Assembly (NCBI GenBank): GCA_012511085.1
Contig: JAAZGU010000116.1
Location: forward strand, 1 to 9,290
From: Erysipelothrix sp.
GTDB lineage: Bacteria; Bacillota_I; Bacilli_A; Erysipelotrichales; Erysipelotrichaceae
Direction of reading: 5' to 3'
Length of the DNA stretch: 9,290 nucleotides
This document shows, piece after piece, positions 1-6,609 of this stretch. A program made the translations under genes and the position numbers. Position 1 is the first letter of the stretch. Each line of letters opens with the position of its first letter. A model generated the notes under the pieces. The model saw only the letters and a list, made by a program, of their open reading frames with translations, had not been told where the DNA came from and did no database searches.

Positions 1-479
1 TAACCGCCGGTGTTGTAGACAATTGGAATCTTTAATCCGTTTTGTGCCGCCAGATAAATGGCGGTTACGATGTTGCTTAAATAATGCGTTGGACTGACAA
101 GATTGATGTTGTGACATTGATAAAAGTCTTGCAGCGTTAACATGATATCCGCTAAATGAGCATCGCTAATAAGTTTACCTTCGCCTTTGTAACTAATGGT
201 GTAATTTTGACAGTAAACACACCGCATGTTGCAGTGACTAAAAAAGATGGTGCCTGAACCGCGTCTGCCAACGAGCACGCTTTCTTCACCAAAGTGCGGC
301 CCAAAACTTGCGATACGCACTTGCGCGGGGGCATCACAAACACCACGTTCAACGTGGCGATCGACGCGGCAGTTGTGGGGACACAATTGACATTGGTGTC
401 GATGCGTATCAAAACGTGCAACGACTTCTTTAAATTTTCCGGAATCAAGCAAGTCTAAATAAGCGGGTTTAAATGGCAT
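1..479 (-). CDS. PflX-like radical SAM protein (C-terminus beyond window)
   Basis: The minus-strand reading frame from ATG at 479 stays open for 159 codons to the window edge, so the C-terminal part is missing. The radical SAM cluster motif CNMRCVYC (Cys83, Cys87, Cys90) is present, followed by QNY. Before it lies a cysteine-rich N-terminal segment, CQLCPHNC (Cys30, 33, 37) plus Cys48. The strings GSGTIFF, INLVSPTHY and IPIVYNT are typical of the PflX family (COG1313), relatives of pyruvate formate-lyase activating enzyme. Such proteins use a 4Fe-4S cluster and S-adenosylmethionine to make a 5'-deoxyadenosyl radical; their substrate is generally not established, and nothing here identifies it. 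The start is supported by an AAAGGTGA ribosome binding site at about 484-491 and a promoter just upstream. It is transcribed away from the transporter operon and appears unrelated to it. The family call is firm; the function is not. Confidence 0.88.
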   Translation of the reverse strand, partial: MPFKPAYLDLLDSGKFKEVVARFDTHRHQCQLCPHNCRVDRHVERGVCDAPAQVRIASFGPHFGEESVLVGRRGSGTIFFSHCNMRCVYCQNYTISYKGEGKLISDAHLADIMLTLQDFYQCHNINLVSPTHYLSNIVTAIYLAAQNGLKIPIVYNTGG

Positions 480-511
480 AAATATCACCTTTTTTAGGCT
501 TTCCTATCTTT

Positions 512-541
512 ATTATATAATAGGGACTTAATAATTGAAAA
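512..541 (-). promoter_or_regulatory. Probable sigma-A promoter of the radical SAM gene
   Basis: On the minus strand a perfect TATAAT (517 down to 512) lies 18 bp after TTTTCA (541 down to 536), a 4-of-6 match to the -35 consensus. Transcription would start near 505, giving a leader of about 26 nt with the ribosome binding site placed normally before ATG at 479. The region is AT-rich, so other pairings are possible. Confidence 0.5.
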
Positions 542-549
542 ATAATTAT

Positions 550-577
550 AAAAAAAGCTTACCGATTGCGGTAAACC
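550..577 (-). terminator. Rho-independent terminator of tRNA-Ser
   Basis: Read on the minus strand, a 9-bp stem (arms 569-577 and 556-564, with two G-T pairs) encloses the tetraloop CAAT and is followed directly by a run of T residues ending near 550. It lies just after the 3' end of tRNA-Ser and before the radical SAM gene's promoter, so it separates the two transcripts. Confidence 0.85.
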
Positions 578-581
578 AAAA

Positions 582-670
582 TGGCGGAGGAAGCAGGATT
601 TGAACCTGCGCGAGCTTGCGCTCCTATCGGTTTTCGAGACCGACCCCTTCAGCCGCTTGGGTATTCCTCC
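582..670 (-). tRNA. tRNA-Ser (anticodon CGA)
   Basis: The minus strand folds into a class II tRNA of 89 nt including an encoded CCA end. The acceptor arms are GGAGGAA and TTCCTCC, with discriminator G. The anticodon stem TCGGT/ACCGA encloses the loop CTCGAAA, so the anticodon is CGA, reading the serine codon UCG. The T arm is GCAGG-TTCAAAT-CCTGC. The long variable arm, with a GAGC/GCTC stem, is diagnostic of serine (or leucine) tRNAs. It is a single tRNA unit with its own promoter and terminator. Confidence 0.95.
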
Positions 671-680
671 ATGCTGATAT

Positions 681-709
681 ATTATGCCATAATCAAAAAA
701 TATTGTAAA
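681..709 (-). promoter_or_regulatory. Promoter of tRNA-Ser
   Basis: On the minus strand TTTACA (709 down to 704) and CATAAT (686 down to 681) are separated by exactly 17 bp. Each is a 5-of-6 match to the sigma-A consensus. The -10 element ends 10 nt before the mature 5' end at 670, so transcription would start only a few bases upstream of the tRNA. Confidence 0.75.
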
Positions 710-727
710 TCAAAAACAGTGGAAAAG

Positions 728-747
728 TTATGAAAACATTTTCATAA
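728..747. promoter_or_regulatory. Perfect 9-bp palindrome, near-cre operator
   Basis: The half-site TTATGAAAA and its exact inverse TTTTCATAA are separated by CA. The core TGAAAACATTTTCA (731-744) matches the catabolite-responsive element pattern TGWNANCGNTNNCA except that the central CG is CA. It lies 24 bp start-to-start from the perfect cre-like site at 755-768. A LacI-family regulator such as CcpA is therefore the best guess, but another dimeric regulator could bind it. The site is between the tRNA-Ser and oppA promoters. Confidence 0.45.
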
Positions 748-754
748 AAATGAA

Positions 755-768
755 TGAAAACGCTTGCA
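755..768. promoter_or_regulatory. Catabolite-responsive element (cre) for a CcpA-type regulator
   Basis: TGAAAACGCTTGCA fits the consensus TGWNANCGNTNNCA at every defined position. Its 3' end is 26 bp before the -35 element of the opp promoter, so its centre is near -69 relative to the predicted transcript start. In Bacillus, cre sites upstream of -35 tend to activate, whereas sites at or after the promoter repress. Activation of opp, or simple upstream binding, is therefore possible. No ccpA gene is in the window. Confidence 0.6.
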
Positions 769-794
769 AACAAAAGAAAAAGTCCTGCGTTTTC

Positions 795-823
795 TTGACA
801 TTTCACCTAACGTTCACTATAAT
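795..823 (+). promoter_or_regulatory. Full-consensus sigma-A promoter of the opp operon
   Basis: TTGACA (795-800) and TATAAT (818-823) are both perfect and separated by the optimal 17 bp. Transcription should start near 830, giving a leader of about 38 nt before the oppA ATG at 868. A perfect core promoter suggests high expression, held in check if at all by factors binding the operators upstream. Confidence 0.92.
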
Positions 824-830
824 TAACATA

Positions 831-848
831 TTACAGATAAGACTGTAA
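831..848 (+). promoter_or_regulatory. Inverted repeat at the start of the opp transcript
   Basis: TTACAG (831-836) and CTGTAA (843-848) form a perfect 6-bp inverted repeat around ATAAGA. It coincides with the expected 5' end of the mRNA, just ahead of the strong AAGGAGG ribosome binding site (855-861). It could be a short 5' stabilising hairpin or an operator overlapping the start site. No terminator or riboswitch-sized structure is present in this short leader. Confidence 0.35.
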
Positions 849-867
849 ACTTTGAAGGAGGAGAATA

Positions 868-2652
868 ATGAAAAAAGTATTCGCATTGTTGGTTATTGCA
901 ATACTGTCCTTGTCCATTGCGGCATGTCAAGCTCCAAAACCTGAGGGAACAATCATCGTTGGTACGCCAAAGATGAGTGGTGACTTCGTTAGTGGTTTTG
1001 GTAACAGTGCCTATGACAATGCAGTTCGTTCTTTAATCGGTGCCGGCTTAGAAGTTTATGCTGTGACATCAAACGGTGAATTTGTTCTAAACAAAACCGT
1101 TGTTAAAGATCTAGCTACATCGGAAGACGACGAAGGTAATAAAACATATACCTTTGAAATCAAAAAAGGGCTAAAATGGAACGATGGTACAGCTGTAACC
1201 GCAAAAGACTATTTATTTGGTATTTTGTTCGGAGCTTCCCCAGCATGGCGTGAAGCAGGAGCATCATCATCCGCAGGTGAAAACCTAATCGGTTATGAAG
1301 CTTACAACGAAGGTGATACCGATGTATTTGAAGGTATTGCTTTAGTTGATGAGATGACATTCTCATTAACAATTGCAGCCGAGCACCTACCATACTTCTA
1401 TGAAGTAGCATGGGTTGCTTACGGTGCTACACCATCTCATGTTTGGGGACCAGATTTAACCCTAACTGAAGATGGTAAAAAATTAGAAGGTGACTTAGTT
1501 GCAGCAGCTGAAAAAGTTGCGACAACCGAGCGTTTCGCACCAACCGTAACCGGTGGTATGTATAAGTTTATCTCATACGAAAACGACACAGTCACATTAG
1601 AATATAACGAAAATTATCCTGGGGATTATCGTGGCCATAAACCAAAGGTTGCGAATGTAATCGTTCGTTATGTTAACCAAGTATTGGATGTTGACCTTGT
1701 TATCGCTGGTGACGTTGATATCGTTGCTGGTGTTGTTGAAGGTGACAAAATTGAGAAAGCGATCGATTCTGATCAAACTGATGTTGTTTCTTACAAACGT
1801 AATGGATTCGGTTTAATCGCATTCACAAACGACTTCGGTCCAACACAGTACAAAGAAGTCCGTAAAGGATTAGCTTACTTACTCGACCGCGACGAGTTCC
1901 TACAAAATATCCTAGGTGGATATGGTGCAACCGTTAATGGTGAATACGGTCTCGCTCAATGGATGTATGTTACAAAACAATCAGAAATTGAAGAAAACCT
2001 TGAGAACTTCACACTTAACATTGACAAAGCAAACGAATTCTTCGATGCTTCACCATACAAGTACGAAGCCGATGGCTCCACACCTTGGGATGCTGAAAAA
2101 GCAGAAGAAGGATACTTCCGTCATGATGCCGATGGTAATGTTCTATTAATTAACCACTTCGGTACCGTAGACAATGAAATTACCGACCTAATCGGTAGAA
2201 TCTGGCCAGATGCTATGAAGCATGTTGGTGTTGACTTCTACCTCGAATATGGTGATTTCGATGCGCTACTTGACAACTACTACTATGGTTACGAATTAGG
2301 TGACAAGCGTAAGTTCCATAGCTTTAATTTAGCGACGAACTTCGGTGACATCTATGATCCATACTACAGCATTCACTCCGATTGGTTTGGCACATGGCAA
2401 AACGCTCTCGGTGTCAATGATCCAGAATTTGACCGTCTCATCGAAAAAATGAGAATGTTCGATCCGGAACAAACTGAAGAGTATGTCGATGTATGGTATG
2501 AATACCAAGTATACTGGAATGATCAATTACCAGAGTTACCAATTTACTCAAATGAGTACTTTGACGTGTATAACAAACGTATTAAAGGACTTAACACAAC
2601 GCCATTCTATGACTGGCACCGTGCTATGATCGACGTTGAAATCGCTAAATAG
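868..2652 (+). CDS. oppA: Oligopeptide-binding lipoprotein OppA (family 5 solute-binding protein)
   Basis: This 594-residue protein is the substrate receptor of the importer encoded downstream. It opens with a lipoprotein signal peptide: MKK, a hydrophobic core, then the lipobox SIAAC with Cys20 as the lipid-modified residue. It should therefore be anchored to the outer face of the membrane. The mature part has family 5 (OppA/DppA/NikA) features: the GLKWNDGTAVTAKDYLFG stretch (about residues 94-111), and a C-terminal portion with YWNDQLPELPIYSNEY leading to KGLNTTPFYDWH. The length is ordinary for the family. The start has an excellent AAGGAGG site (855-861), 6 nt before ATG. As first gene behind a consensus promoter, and followed by a hairpin, it is probably the most abundant product of the operon. 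Family and role are secure; whether it prefers dipeptides, longer peptides or another solute cannot be read from the sequence. Confidence 0.93.
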   Translation: MKKVFALLVIAILSLSIAACQAPKPEGTIIVGTPKMSGDFVSGFGNSAYDNAVRSLIGAGLEVYAVTSNGEFVLNKTVVKDLATSEDDEGNKTYTFEIKKGLKWNDGTAVTAKDYLFGILFGASPAWREAGASSSAGENLIGYEAYNEGDTDVFEGIALVDEMTFSLTIAAEHLPYFYEVAWVAYGATPSHVWGPDLTLTEDGKKLEGDLVAAAEKVATTERFAPTVTGGMYKFISYENDTVTLEYNENYPGDYRGHKPKVANVIVRYVNQVLDVDLVIAGDVDIVAGVVEGDKIEKAIDSDQTDVVSYKRNGFGLIAFTNDFGPTQYKEVRKGLAYLLDRDEFLQNILGGYGATVNGEYGLAQWMYVTKQSEIEENLENFTLNIDKANEFFDASPYKYEADGSTPWDAEKAEEGYFRHDADGNVLLINHFGTVDNEITDLIGRIWPDAMKHVGVDFYLEYGDFDALLDNYYYGYELGDKRKFHSFNLATNFGDIYDPYYSIHSDWFGTWQNALGVNDPEFDRLIEKMRMFDPEQTEEYVDVWYEYQVYWNDQLPELPIYSNEYFDVYNKRIKGLNTTPFYDWHRAMIDVEIAK

Positions 2653-2680
2653 TACAAAAATTTTAGTAAAAATGTGGTTT

Positions 2681-2719
2681 AAATTAAAGGGGATAGTTCT
2701 TGCTATTTCCCTTTAATTT
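2681..2719 (+). terminator. Intergenic hairpin after oppA (partial terminator or mRNA stabiliser)
   Basis: AAATTAAAGGGG plus ATAG (2681-2696) pairs with CTAT plus TTCCCTTTAATTT (2703-2719) around a 6-nt loop. The outer 11 bp are perfect and there is one T bulge. No long T tract follows, although the 3' arm is T-rich. The oppB ribosome binding site begins 6 nt later. Such hairpins after binding-protein genes in ABC operons often protect the upstream mRNA 3' end or stop part of the transcription. Readthrough must occur, since oppB has no promoter of its own that I can see. Confidence 0.65.
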
Positions 2720-2737
2720 TCTATAAAGGAGTCTCTT

Positions 2738-3712
2738 ATGTTTAGATATATAGTGAAACGAATCCTTTCGTTAATTCCGGTGGTATTTATCATTTCATTA
2801 GTATTATTTGGGATGTTTAAGCTCATGCCAGGTGATCCTGTGTTAATGATGATGCCAACGACTCTAAAGACTGAAACACAACGTCAACAAATGTACGATG
2901 TGTATGCAAAGCGCTTAGGGTTGGATAAGTCAATTCCGGAACAATACGTTGCATGGGTTGTGAATACAACCAAAGGTGATTTTGGATATTCATCAACCTA
3001 CAATCGTCCGGTTGCGGATGTTTTAAAGGAACCGTTAAAAAACTCAATTGCACTTAATGTGTTCTCGTTGTTTTTTTCATTCATGATATCCATACCAGTA
3101 GGAATTAAATCGGCCGTCAAACGACATTCTTTCTTTGATTCCTTCTGGCAAGTGTTTTCACTCGTTGGATTGTCGATCCCAACCTTCTTTATTGGGTTAG
3201 GGCTCATTTTCTTCATTGCGATCAAGCTGCGTTTACTGCCTGCCGGTGGTATGCCTTTTATGCTTGATAAAAGTTCCGCAACCTATCTTTTAGCGTGGGG
3301 ACGGTACCTTATTTTACCAGTTGCTACACTGACGATTGGTGATTTAGCGGGTACCATACGCTATGTAAGAAATGCAATGCTGGATATCATCGGACGTGAT
3401 TACATTCGTACGGCACGTTCGAAAGGTTTAGGTGAAAAAGTTGTCATTTATTCACATGCTTTTAGAAACGCACTAATTCCAGTTACAACGCTTGTTTCAG
3501 GTTCACTCGTTGCGCTCTTTGGAGGGGCAGCGATTACCGAAACAATCTTCGCTTGGAATGGGATTGGAAACGTGTTGATTCAGGCTCTCAACAGCCGTGA
3601 TTACATGGTTGTGTTAACGATGAACATGTTCTATGCGATTTTGTCCTTGATTGCGAACTTGATCATGGACATTGGTTATGCACTGGTTGACCCCCGTGTG
3701 AAGTTGGATTAG
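2738..3712 (+). CDS. oppB: Oligopeptide ABC transporter permease OppB
   Basis: This is a 324-residue polytopic membrane protein, one of the two channel subunits of the importer. The N-terminal helix (about 10-30) ends in the family hallmark MPGDP (30-34). An extracytoplasmic stretch with GDFGYS (80-85) follows, then further helices at roughly 102-124, 134-165, 192-206, 250-272 and 293-318. The cytoplasmic EAA loop, DYIRTARSKGLG (221-232), contacts the ATPases. The protein ends with the typical DPRVKLD. Length and motifs are normal, in contrast to its partner OppC. The AAAGGAG site at 2725-2731 supports the ATG at 2738. The stop codon TAG overlaps the oppC ribosome binding site. Confidence 0.95.
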   Translation: MFRYIVKRILSLIPVVFIISLVLFGMFKLMPGDPVLMMMPTTLKTETQRQQMYDVYAKRLGLDKSIPEQYVAWVVNTTKGDFGYSSTYNRPVADVLKEPLKNSIALNVFSLFFSFMISIPVGIKSAVKRHSFFDSFWQVFSLVGLSIPTFFIGLGLIFFIAIKLRLLPAGGMPFMLDKSSATYLLAWGRYLILPVATLTIGDLAGTIRYVRNAMLDIIGRDYIRTARSKGLGEKVVIYSHAFRNALIPVTTLVSGSLVALFGGAAITETIFAWNGIGNVLIQALNSRDYMVVLTMNMFYAILSLIANLIMDIGYALVDPRVKLD

Positions 3713-3721
3713 GAGGATTTT

Positions 3722-5599
3722 ATGAGTAAAGAAAAGCAAAATGCCTTATCGAAAGCCTTGAAATCCTTTGGTCAAACCATTGCCTCATTGTTTACGTTCG
3801 GGCAAAAGAAACAACAACTGAGTGTTTTAGAAGAAGAAGCAGTGATGAGCCCTGCGAAACTAATCATACGAAACTTTTTTCGCAATAAGTTGGCGCTCAT
3901 TGGTTTAATTGGCTTCATTGGGATGTTATTGTTTGTATTCGTGGGTTCAATGATTCGCCCACTCGACATCTATGCCGGTGAAGCTGTGTTAAAGAATTTA
4001 CCACCATCATCCAATTTCTTGAAGTTTCCAAAAGAGTTGGAAAAAGTTGGTGTTCGTAATATTTCAGGCGGTCGTTCATTTGCGACGGCTGTTGATAATA
4101 ATGGTAAAGTGCATGTTTGGGGTACCGATTTATCGGGTGTTAAAAACATCCCAGATGAGCTTAATGGTATTGATATTGTTAAAGTTACAGCTGGTGACCA
4201 ACATATTGTCGCTTTATCCTCGACAGGCACAGTGTATGCTTGGGGCCGTGACAACCATAAACAAGGAAGCGTTCCCCCAGAAATCAGTCAAGTGCTGATG
4301 ATGGAACGGGTTGTGGATATTGGTGCCGGAGACTTGTACACCTCGGTTTTAACCGCAAAAGGGAACCTGTATTCATGGGGTTCAACTTTAGCGACGAAAG
4401 TTGATATTGTACCAACCGCCTATCGGAACCGCATCATTGCGATTGAGCCTAACTCAATGAACTTGTTGGTGTTGCTTGATGATTACACAGTTGGTTATGT
4501 TGGGCTTGGTAACACGCAGATTTCACAAATTCCGGAAGAACTCAAAGACGGTAGTGTCAAAGTAGTCGCTATTGCAGGTGCTATCCGGACTGGAGTTGCG
4601 CTTGATGATCAAGGCACGTTGCACGGTTGGGGTGACTCAGGTGCTAACTTGCTTGCGATTCCCGAAGAAATTAATCCAAACAATCCTAATCGTGTTAAAG
4701 TCGTGCATATTGAAGCAGGCGCGCGTCACTTCAATGCAATGGATGAAAATGGGAAAATTTACAACTGGGGAGCAGATATGTTTGATCAAGCTGTGTTACC
4801 TGATAAACTTAAAGACATCAAGTTTGAACAAAACTACGCGAGTTACTATAGTAATTACGCCGTTGATGAAAATGGCAAAGTGTATGCCTGGGGCTTAAAA
4901 GGTTTTACCTTTGGGACTGACCAATCCGGTCGTGACATCTTGACACGGCTCATGCATGGTGGTCGAATCAGTATGACCGTTGGATTTGTGGCAGTTATCA
5001 TTGCGACCTTCCTTGGTGTTGCGGTTGGTTTAATCGCAGGATTCTATGGTAAATGGTTGGATAACTTACTGATGCGTTTTGCGGAAATTGTTTCATCGTT
5101 TCCATTTTTACCACTTGTTATCACACTGTCATCATTCTTACGTGAACACTTGGATGAAGGACAGCGGATCTTAATGGTCATGGTTATTTTAGGGGTACTA
5201 AGTTGGCCAGGACTTGCACGTTTGGTGCGTGGTCAAATCTTGGCAGAGCGTGAAAAAGACTTCGTGCTTGCCGCGCGTGCCCTTGGGATTAAACCGCGTG
5301 TCATTATTGTTCGCCATATCCTACCCAACGTCTTTAACGTTATACTAGTAAGCATGACTTTAAGTTATGCCGGAACCCTATTAACTGAAGCAGGGTTATC
5401 ATTCTTAGGCTTTGGAGTGTTGCCCCCATCACCATCGTGGGGTAACATGCTCACCGGAGCCCAAGCTTCAGAAGTTATCGAATTTTATTGGTGGCGTTGG
5501 ATTTTACCAGCGATTGCCGTTTTATTAGCAGCATTAAGTATAAACCTCGTTGGTGATGGCCTCAATGAAGCCATGGATCCAAAGAGTTCAGAAAAGTAG
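3722..5599 (+). CDS. oppC: OppC-type permease with an inserted seven-repeat RCC1-like propeller
   Basis: This 625-residue protein is about twice the usual OppC length of roughly 300. Both ends are ordinary OppC. There is a cytoplasmic N-terminus and a first membrane helix (about 55-77). A short loop ending in LPPSSNF (93-99) follows. After the insert come FGTDQSGRDILTRL (397-410), the remaining helices, the EAA loop DFVLAARALGIKPR (513-526) and FLGFGVLPPSPSWG (561-574). Residues 102-393 are a foreign domain of seven RCC1-like repeats, most ending in [VLI]-[YH]-x-WG. Since TM1 leads outwards, the propeller should be extracytoplasmic, beside the docking surface for OppA. The frame is continuous with no sign of frameshift, and flanking motifs are intact, so the transporter is probably functional. 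The AGGAGG site at 3711-3716 supports the start; the gap from oppB is 9 nt. Channel role is firm. The propeller's role is unknown: binding-protein docking, peptide or cell-wall binding are guesses. Confidence 0.93.
   Translation: MSKEKQNALSKALKSFGQTIASLFTFGQKKQQLSVLEEEAVMSPAKLIIRNFFRNKLALIGLIGFIGMLLFVFVGSMIRPLDIYAGEAVLKNLPPSSNFLKFPKELEKVGVRNISGGRSFATAVDNNGKVHVWGTDLSGVKNIPDELNGIDIVKVTAGDQHIVALSSTGTVYAWGRDNHKQGSVPPEISQVLMMERVVDIGAGDLYTSVLTAKGNLYSWGSTLATKVDIVPTAYRNRIIAIEPNSMNLLVLLDDYTVGYVGLGNTQISQIPEELKDGSVKVVAIAGAIRTGVALDDQGTLHGWGDSGANLLAIPEEINPNNPNRVKVVHIEAGARHFNAMDENGKIYNWGADMFDQAVLPDKLKDIKFEQNYASYYSNYAVDENGKVYAWGLKGFTFGTDQSGRDILTRLMHGGRISMTVGFVAVIIATFLGVAVGLIAGFYGKWLDNLLMRFAEIVSSFPFLPLVITLSSFLREHLDEGQRILMVMVILGVLSWPGLARLVRGQILAEREKDFVLAARALGIKPRVIIVRHILPNVFNVILVSMTLSYAGTLLTEAGLSFLGFGVLPPSPSWGNMLTGAQASEVIEFYWWRWILPAIAVLLAALSINLVGDGLNEAMDPKSSEK
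4025..4900 (+). repeat. Seven tandem RCC1-like repeats inside oppC
   Basis: At the protein level this segment (oppC residues 102-393) holds seven diverged units. They start near residues 102, 143, 184, 230, 270, 313 and 359, at first-base positions 4025, 4148, 4271, 4409, 4529, 4658 and 4796. Units are 40-46 residues, the last about 35. Most begin with a hydrophobic-Pro-x-Glu-Leu/Ile step (IPDEL, IPEEL, IPEEI), pass through a small-residue turn (TAGDQH, GAGDLY, EAGARH), and end in a GxVYxWG strand and turn. WG occurs at 133, 174, 219, 303, 349 and 390. Unit four has lost it (VGYVG, 257-261). Seven units match the seven blades of an RCC1 beta-propeller, so the fold is probably complete. The DNA copies are too diverged to be a recent tandem duplication. 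Confidence 0.88.
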
Positions 5600-5610
5600 A
5601 GGTGAATCAC

Positions 5611-6609
5611 TTGAAAAACCTATTAGAAATTAAAAATCTCCACACATACTTTAATACCAGACGTGGTCTTATTAAAGCCGTAAATGGGGTGTCGCTCACC
5701 GTTCAAGAAGGAAAGACTTTGGGTGTTGTCGGTGAATCTGGAAGTGGAAAGAGCCAAACAGCGATGAGCATCTTAAAGCTTTTTGAACCGAATCAAAAGA
5801 TTTATGAAGGTGAGGTAATCTTTGAAGGTAAAGACCTCAAAAACATGAGTGAGAGTGACTTGCGTCATGTGCGTGGGAACGATATTTCAATGATTTTCCA
5901 AGAACCAATGACAAGCTTAAATCCTGTGTTCACCGTTAATAAACAAATTAGTGAAGTGTTAATGCTTCATCAAGATATGAACAAAGAACAAGCGAAACAA
6001 GCCGCAATTGAAATGCTGAAAGCAGTTAAAATTCCGAATGCGGAAGAACTGATTCATCAATACCCCTTCCAATTATCAGGGGGTATGAGTCAACGCGTCA
6101 TGATTGCGATGGCGCTTGCTTGTCGTCCGAAGTTACTGATTGCGGATGAACCAACAACCGCACTTGATGTAACCATCCAAGCACAAATTTTGCGTTTGAT
6201 GAATGATCTTAAACAGGAGTTCAATACCGCAATCATGTTTATCACCCACGACTTGGGGGTCATTAACCAAATGGCTGATGATGTTGTGGTTATGTATTGT
6301 GGGCAAGTTGTTGAAAGTGCTCCGGTTAACTATATCTTTACCGACATTTCCAAGTATTCCCATCCATACACGGAAGGATTACTAGCTTCCATACCTAGTT
6401 TGAGTTCACAACGCGGCACGCGTTTGGATGCAATTCCAGGAGCGGTGCCACATCCACTTGATTTACCACCTGGATGTAAGTTTGCACCACGTTGCAAGTA
6501 TGCGACTGAAAAATGTCACACACAAGAACCTGAACTGGTGGCAGTGAACGACCAGCAAATGGTCCGCTGCTTCTATCCGGAGAAAGGAGTACGTAGTAGC
6601 AATGAATGA
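5611..6609 (+). CDS. oppD: Oligopeptide ABC transporter ATP-binding protein OppD
   Basis: This is a cytoplasmic ATPase subunit, 332 residues from the TTG start chosen here. Motifs in order are Walker A GESGSGKS (41-48), Q-loop in MIFQEPMTSLNP (Gln97), signature LSGGMSQRV (155-163), Walker B LLIADEP with catalytic Glu180, and the switch histidine in FITHDLG (His213). The C-terminal oligopeptide/dipeptide domain contains GCKFAPRCKYATEKC and a later RCF (Cys289, 295, 302, 320), the four cysteines known in OppD/DppD relatives to bind a 4Fe-4S cluster. An in-frame GTG at 5602 would add three residues. However, it lies inside AGAGGTGA (5598-5605), the only ribosome binding site, which is correctly spaced for TTG at 5611. 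The gene ends in TGA, 8 nt inside oppF, showing translational coupling and use of TGA as stop. All catalytic residues are present. Confidence 0.93.
   Translation: MKNLLEIKNLHTYFNTRRGLIKAVNGVSLTVQEGKTLGVVGESGSGKSQTAMSILKLFEPNQKIYEGEVIFEGKDLKNMSESDLRHVRGNDISMIFQEPMTSLNPVFTVNKQISEVLMLHQDMNKEQAKQAAIEMLKAVKIPNAEELIHQYPFQLSGGMSQRVMIAMALACRPKLLIADEPTTALDVTIQAQILRLMNDLKQEFNTAIMFITHDLGVINQMADDVVVMYCGQVVESAPVNYIFTDISKYSHPYTEGLLASIPSLSSQRGTRLDAIPGAVPHPLDLPPGCKFAPRCKYATEKCHTQEPELVAVNDQQMVRCFYPEKGVRSSNE

Noticed and set aside
152..448. Open minus-strand frame of 98 codons
   Set aside because: It overlaps the radical SAM gene on the same strand in another frame; only the frame from 479 shows family motifs and a ribosome binding site.
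805..818. Cre-like string around AACGTT between the opp -35 and -10 boxes
   Set aside because: Only the central CG and a few positions fit the cre pattern; the outer TG and CA are missing.
824..867. Riboswitch or T-box in the opp leader
   Set aside because: The leader is only about 38 nt, too short for a known riboswitch, and shows no T-box or terminator pair.
4572..4898. Plus-strand 108-codon frame inside oppC
   Set aside because: It is an out-of-frame shadow of the propeller repeats, whose correct frame reads the WG motifs and continues into the permease.
4025..4900. OppC-RCC1 fusion as an assembly artefact
   Set aside because: The insert lies cleanly in frame between two consecutive permease motifs and the downstream permease is complete, which a chance misjoin would hardly give.
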